Assembly (NCBI GenBank): GCA_037951105.1
Contig: JBAMJV010011007.1
Coordinates: 1-64,000, forward strand
Direction: 5' to 3'
Length of the DNA stretch: 64,000 nucleotides
From: Echinarachnius parma
Lineage: Eukaryota; Echinodermata; Echinoidea; Clypeasteroida; Echinarachniidae
Shown here: positions 61,501-64,000 of the stretch, one piece after another
Layout of the letters: every line of letters begins with the position of its first letter
How positions within the stretch are numbered: the first letter of the stretch is position 1
Translations under genes and position numbers: made by a program
Notes under the pieces: model-generated
Seen by the model: the letters and a program-made list of their open reading frames with translations, nothing else
Database searches by the model: none
What the model was told of the DNA's origin: nothing

Positions 61501-63520
61501 ACATGTACACTTTAATAGCTTTGCACAAAGAGAGTTCAAAAACCAGTACGACTGTATGGGATGTGAAGTACATACCCTGATCATGTCTTTCTTGCTGGCG
61601 ACAAAGAGGGTGCGGTCAATGGACCCATCCCCCTGCTCCACAGCCAGCCATTGGTCACACAGGAAGAAAAAGCTGCAAAATTAAATATGATAATAATTAT
61701 GATGACGTGTAGATCCTTACATTAAACTTAGTTAAACCTTATCAAAGTTCAAAAGATAATGCTAACACAAATTCGTTTTAAGCTAATCTGCTTATTTTGT
61801 TTTCAAGGTGCCCCAAAATATAATAACAAACTTTCTGCAAGAATCTTCAGGATTGAAGAAGGCAGATGAATTTTGTTCAAAGAAAACATACTCTTCGCCC
61901 ATCTGAAGGTCCACTATTGAGATGAATTTGTATCATATTAGGCGCTATATAAATCAAACCTATTATTATTATTGTTATAAATCATAGCATACCAATCTCA
62001 TCGAACAATTTAAAGTATACATATAATAACAAAGTTTGCAACAAGAAACTTACTCTTTGCCTGTCTTAAGATTTTAAAAAGGATAATGTCAAAGTTCCTG
62101 CAAGAATCTTCGGGATTGAAGAGGGCTGATTAAACAGAAGAAGTTTGTTCAAAGAACTCTTACTCTTTCCCTGTCTGAAGATCCACTATGGAGATCTTGG
62201 ATAGAAACCAGCCCGGCTTCCCACCAGACCCAGAGTTGTCATGCCAGCCAAATAGCTAGGCATTATAATAGCATACAAATGTTTGCAAATCTCATTGAAA
62301 AAAAGTATAATGTCAAAGTTCCTGCAAGAATCTTCAGGATTGAAGACGGCAGATTAAACAGAAGAAGTTTGTATTCTAAGAAACCTTACTCTTTGCCTGT
62401 CTGAAGATCCACTATGGAGATCTTGGATAGAAACCAGCCTGCCTTCCCACCGGACCCTGAGTTGTCGTGCCAGACCCTGATGTAGGAGAGAAGCCCCAGA
62501 GGGCGCCGTACAGTCATCAGGAAACTATTGACGCTTCCTACCTGGAAGATCTGTGTGCGTTAATAAACAACATGGATAATTAACAAACAACGGTAACCTT
62601 GACATGGAAAAGAAGCCCAAGAGGGCACCGCACGGTCATCAGGAAACTATTTAAGGTAAATATTTGTATTTTGATCAAAAGTTTAAAAACCCTATTTCTC
62701 AGAGTTGTCGTGCCAGACTCTGACGTAGGAGAGAAGCCCCAGAGGGCGCCGCGCCGTCATCAGGAAACTATTGACGCTTCCTACCTGGAAGATCTGTGCG
62801 CATTAATAAACAACATGGATAATTAACAAACAACAGTGACTCTCATTTCGGAGAGAAGGCCGCCGCGTGGTCATCAGGAAACTATTGACGCTTCCTGCCT
62901 GGAAGATCTGTGTGTGTTAATAAACAAAATGGAAAATCAACAAACAACGGTGACCTTGACATGGAACTTGTCATCAGGAAACTGTTTGTATTGTGATCCA
63001 AAGTTTAAAAACGCTAATTCTCTAACAACAGTGATGTAACTTAAAGAATATATATGGTGATTCCATCTTTCATTTGACATGTAATTCTGATACCAGATGT
63101 TTTTATTTCATTAGATTTGGGTCACCAGGTTTATAAAGGAATTAGGTACTCCTGAAAAATACATAAATGCTTCATATCAGTAAACTAAATTTAATCTTGG
63201 AACATATTAGGGCAACTTTGTTTGATCCAGGTTTATTATAAGAGAAAAACTCAAATCACAAATTTTTGGAAGGGACATTAATTATCCAGGTACATGTCGT
63301 TACTTATTACTTTTGCCACAAAAGAGTAAAAAAAAGGTTTCCGACTCACAGGCCTCTTTGTGTCGTCAAGCAACCTGGCTCCAGTATCTGCATTCTCACC
63401 GGCCACAATCAACCCAACCTTGGACTGGGTCCCGGCACCTGGCCTAACACCGGTCTCTACAGTGATCTGGTAGGAATATCTGTGGGAAGGCTGGTTATCG
63501 CTCATAGGAGTAACACCCCA
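47730..63520 (-). CDS. Polycystin-1-like protein, C-terminal part (PLAT domain and 11-TM region), 5' end outside window
   Basis: Sixteen exons on the minus strand: 63350-63520, 62390-62541, 61576-61672, 59498-59728, 58945-59178, 57741-58001, 56715-56865, 56018-56256, 54965-55169, 53557-53720, 52687-53031, 51253-51454, 50270-50532, 49010-49177, 48186-48354, 47730-47938. The frame stays open through all junctions: 1086 codons plus stop. First comes a PLAT/LH2 domain (YSYQITVETGVRPGAGTQSK, then YIRVWHDNSGSGGKAGWFLS), then the first TM after FSLFSRPTKSNFNRCQRLCC. More TM helices follow in TM1-5 exons (IGFASSLIVMPINMIIVQIF; HWAVYIAYTLAFLTCF). The extracellular polycystin domain (exons 53557-55169 and 52687-53031) precedes the last TM block, the pore segment (ESLFAMMIGSFDF) and the S6-like helix. 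The tail is acidic. These features place it with PKD1/PKD1L/REJ-type proteins rather than PKD2, which lacks PLAT. Known relatives act as membrane receptors or channel subunits. Confidence 0.92.
49268..49334 (-). pseudogene. Relic copy of the polycystin pore exon (acceptor side)
   Basis: GAAGTCAAACGATCCGATCA and ATGGCAAAT match exon 49010-49177 and continue into ACAGTCCCCTG, its acceptor side. It is upstream in transcript order, frame broken. Confidence 0.8.
50640..50713 (-). pseudogene. Relic copy of polycystin exon 50270-50532 (acceptor side)
   Basis: Minus-strand reading starts at a CTGCAG acceptor with GACACTATGTCAACTTCGGC, similar to the functional exon (GHYVNFGHIAKWDQI). It ends after about 25 codons. 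It lies upstream of the functional exon. Confidence 0.85.
51530..52210 (-). repeat. Four relic acceptor-side copies of polycystin exon 51253-51454
   Basis: Copies near 51535-51633, 51712-51810, 51905-52010 and 52110-52200, period about 175-200 bases. Each reads on the minus strand as AIFCLYLVYFLCHIIYRLKK or a variant and then loses the frame before the exon's donor. The functional exon has YRLNKDG instead. All are upstream in transcript order and start with an acceptor (CAG|GCCATC). Confidence 0.92.
52320..52684. repeat. Compound CAT/ATC microsatellite abutting a splice donor
   Basis: A long imperfect CAT array with CAC and CTC interruptions begins directly beside the donor of polycystin exon 52687-53031: on the minus strand the intron starts GTAAGATGATGATGATG. 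A fragment of the same exon (AAAAGTTGGCATCTCCACGA, 52448-52467) is embedded in it. His-rich and Met-rich open frames over this region are artefacts of the repeat. Confidence 0.92.
53135..53292 (-). repeat. tRNA-derived SINE relic
   Basis: Minus-strand sequence has GGTCAGTTGGTAGAGCACCG (tRNA A-box region) and GGTCACAGATTCAAATC (B-box region), then a tail TTTTCTTTGCTCATTTTCATT shared with 20430-20545. The order and spacing fit a tRNA-derived SINE; whether the head could still be transcribed is unknown. Confidence 0.7.
53319..53467. mobile_element. MITE of the TACAGTGGAACC family (good copy)
   Basis: Left end TACAGTGGAACCTCGTTATA, right end TATAACGAGGTTCCACTGTA, perfect reverse complements. Interior CATGGTCCCAAGGGCCTCGT is shared with 9914-10054. 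149 bases, in a polycystin intron. Related TACAGTGAAACC words occur at 50571. Confidence 0.88.
53740..54964. other. Polycystin intron, largely unrecognised
   Basis: Between exons 53557-53720 and 54965-55169. It contains an ATT microsatellite (54170-54187) and a C run (54584-54603). No other feature supported. Confidence 0.5.
55498..55601. mobile_element. Hairpin MITE, GGCGTAG ends
   Basis: CACGGGCGTAG at the left, CTACGCCAGTG at the right; inner ATACCCATTCAAGTGGGGGG pairs with CCCCCAGTTGAATAGGTAT. Same family as 32789-32892 and, by its end sequence, 31821-31936. Confidence 0.8.
57420..57690 (-). repeat. Two relic donor-side copies of polycystin exon 57741-58001
   Basis: At 57558-57690 the copy reads GAGTGGCTCGTCTCCATGGT-like sequence up to CAATGAAG|GTAACG, keeping the donor. 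At 57420-57490 only GCTGTAGAGGACGCAGAAGA and neighbours remain. Both lie downstream of the functional exon in transcript order. Confidence 0.88.
58205..58439 (-). pseudogene. Relic acceptor-side copy of polycystin exon 57741-58001, frameshifted
   Basis: It has the better acceptor (TTTCAAACAG|GGAGCGG) and follows the exon from SPKAKQSSAED to the start of the TM segment, but one extra base in AAGAAAAAGGAACC breaks the frame and it runs into a TGAT microsatellite with no donor. The downstream functional copy instead relies on a T-run followed by CACCCAAG as acceptor. Confidence 0.8.
59810..60400 (-). repeat. Four relic acceptor-side copies of polycystin exon 59498-59728
   Basis: Period about 170-180 bases; copies near 59815-59908, 59990-60077, 60140-60232 and 60325-60400. 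Each carries CAAAGGTGCTGGTCTGAGAG and usually GTACACTAGCTCCCCGACCT, plus flanking intron GGTTAAAGGTCAAAGGAC. They stop after about 30 codons, before the TM segment. They become more diverged with distance from the functional exon. Confidence 0.93.
60622..60787. mobile_element. Inverted repeat, probable MITE
   Basis: TAAATGCATTG and GAGGCTATGTTAGCTGT on the left pair with ACAGCTAACATAGCCGAG and GATGCATTTACA on the right, around GCGAAGCCGAGTGCGCATGC. CpG-rich for this intron. The element limits are unclear. Confidence 0.7.
61890..62230 (-). repeat. Relic donor-side copies of polycystin exon 62390-62541
   Basis: At 62160-62230 the copy keeps CTGAAGATCCACTATGGAGA and the donor side up to CCAGAGTTGTCATGCCA. 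Shorter traces lie at about 61890-61930 and 62052-62075. All are downstream of the functional exon in transcript order. Confidence 0.85.
62600..62975 (-). repeat. Relic acceptor-side copies of polycystin exon 62390-62541
   Basis: Copies near 62610-62655, 62703-62795 and 62845-62910, with a trace at 62963, repeat GTCATCAGGAAACTATTGAC and GCTTCCTACCTGGAAGATCT, the latter containing the acceptor. All are upstream of the functional exon in transcript order. Confidence 0.88.
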
Positions 63521-64000
63521 CTGAAAGAATACAGAACAAATATCATCAATAATTGGTAAAGCTACAATCAGCCCAACCTTGGACTGGGTCCCGGCCCCTG
63601 GCCTAACATTGGTCTCCACGGTGATCTAGTGGGCATAGCTGTGAGACGGCTGGTTGTCACTCATTGGAGTAACACCCCACTGAAAGAATTGAATATCTCA
63701 TCATTATCTAAGATAGGCAAAACTAAAGTTAGCGTTGCAGGTAAGACTTGGTCTAAGCCCCTGGCCTAACAATGGTCTCCACGCTGATCCGGTAGGCAGC
63801 AAAGTAAACCCATTTCATGGTTAGTTGCACAGCACACCTTCATTTGAATATATGAGTTGCTTGGGTGACATGAATATGCATCAAGTATATATTGTTTGTG
63901 TATGGGTTCTATGAATATTCAGTAGTTGTTTATTATGGATCTATATTTTGCATGTATTTTAAGATTCAAGACGGACATTGTTTGGTTACTTCATTTGTAT
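63521..64000 (-). repeat. Relic copies of the PLAT exon and right edge of window
   Basis: 63563-63680 repeats exon 63350-63520 from its acceptor (CAG|TGGGGTGTTACTCC) but has an in-frame TAG and no donor. 63745-63795 is a weaker trace (GCCCCTGGCCTAACAATGGT). Beyond 63800 nothing was recognised; further 5' exons of the gene must lie past the window. Confidence 0.8.

Noticed and set aside
47730..63520. Assignment to PKD2 (TRPP)
   Set aside because: The channel-like half resembles PKD2, but a PLAT domain and the extra N-terminal TM segments in the same open frame are features of polycystin-1-type proteins.

Overview
This window is from an intron-rich, AT-rich animal nuclear genome. There are no operons, Shine-Dalgarno sites, CRISPR arrays or rRNA genes. 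The gene set and repeat load fit a marine invertebrate, most likely a deuterostome such as an echinoderm, hemichordate or amphioxus. The repeats include long G/C homopolymers, GAT and GGAT microsatellites, many short inverted-repeat elements, tRNA-derived SINE relics and a CR1/L2-like LINE. The species was not identified.

Layout: (1) 290-2596, + strand: 3' end of a gene for a helical-repeat (armadillo-like) protein, with frame breaks in the last exon. (2) 2600-10470: non-coding, rich in microsatellites and terminal-inverted-repeat elements. (3) 10871-24459, - strand: a complete ten-exon WDR45B (WIPI3) gene, 345 codons, whose reading frame threads through every splice junction. (4) 24460-30807: intergenic, with poly-G/C runs, a GACGTC-rich element, a 5'-truncated LINE and a CpG-rich patch before the next gene. 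(5) 30808-43612, + strand: ECHS1, mitochondrial enoyl-CoA hydratase, seven exons. It has one apparent 1-base deletion in the last exon and an intact alternative copy of the active-site exon. (6) 43613-47729: convergent intergenic region with two foldback elements. (7) 47730-63520, - strand: the last sixteen exons (1086 codons) of a polycystin-1-like gene, from the PLAT domain through the 11-TM channel-like region to the stop codon. Its 5' end lies beyond the window.

The strongest pattern is shared by the three well-resolved genes, which are unrelated. Many exons are accompanied by arrays of decayed partial copies. In essentially every case the copies upstream in transcript order keep the acceptor side of the exon, the copies downstream keep the donor side, and one intact exon survives. 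This is what local tandem duplications with one breakpoint inside the exon would leave. Two ECHS1 copies (38444-38543 and 41290-41394) are still full length and open, so they could be alternative exons.

The genes have no obvious common pathway: autophagy and PI3P sensing (WDR45B), mitochondrial fatty-acid beta-oxidation (ECHS1), and a membrane receptor/channel (polycystin-1-like).
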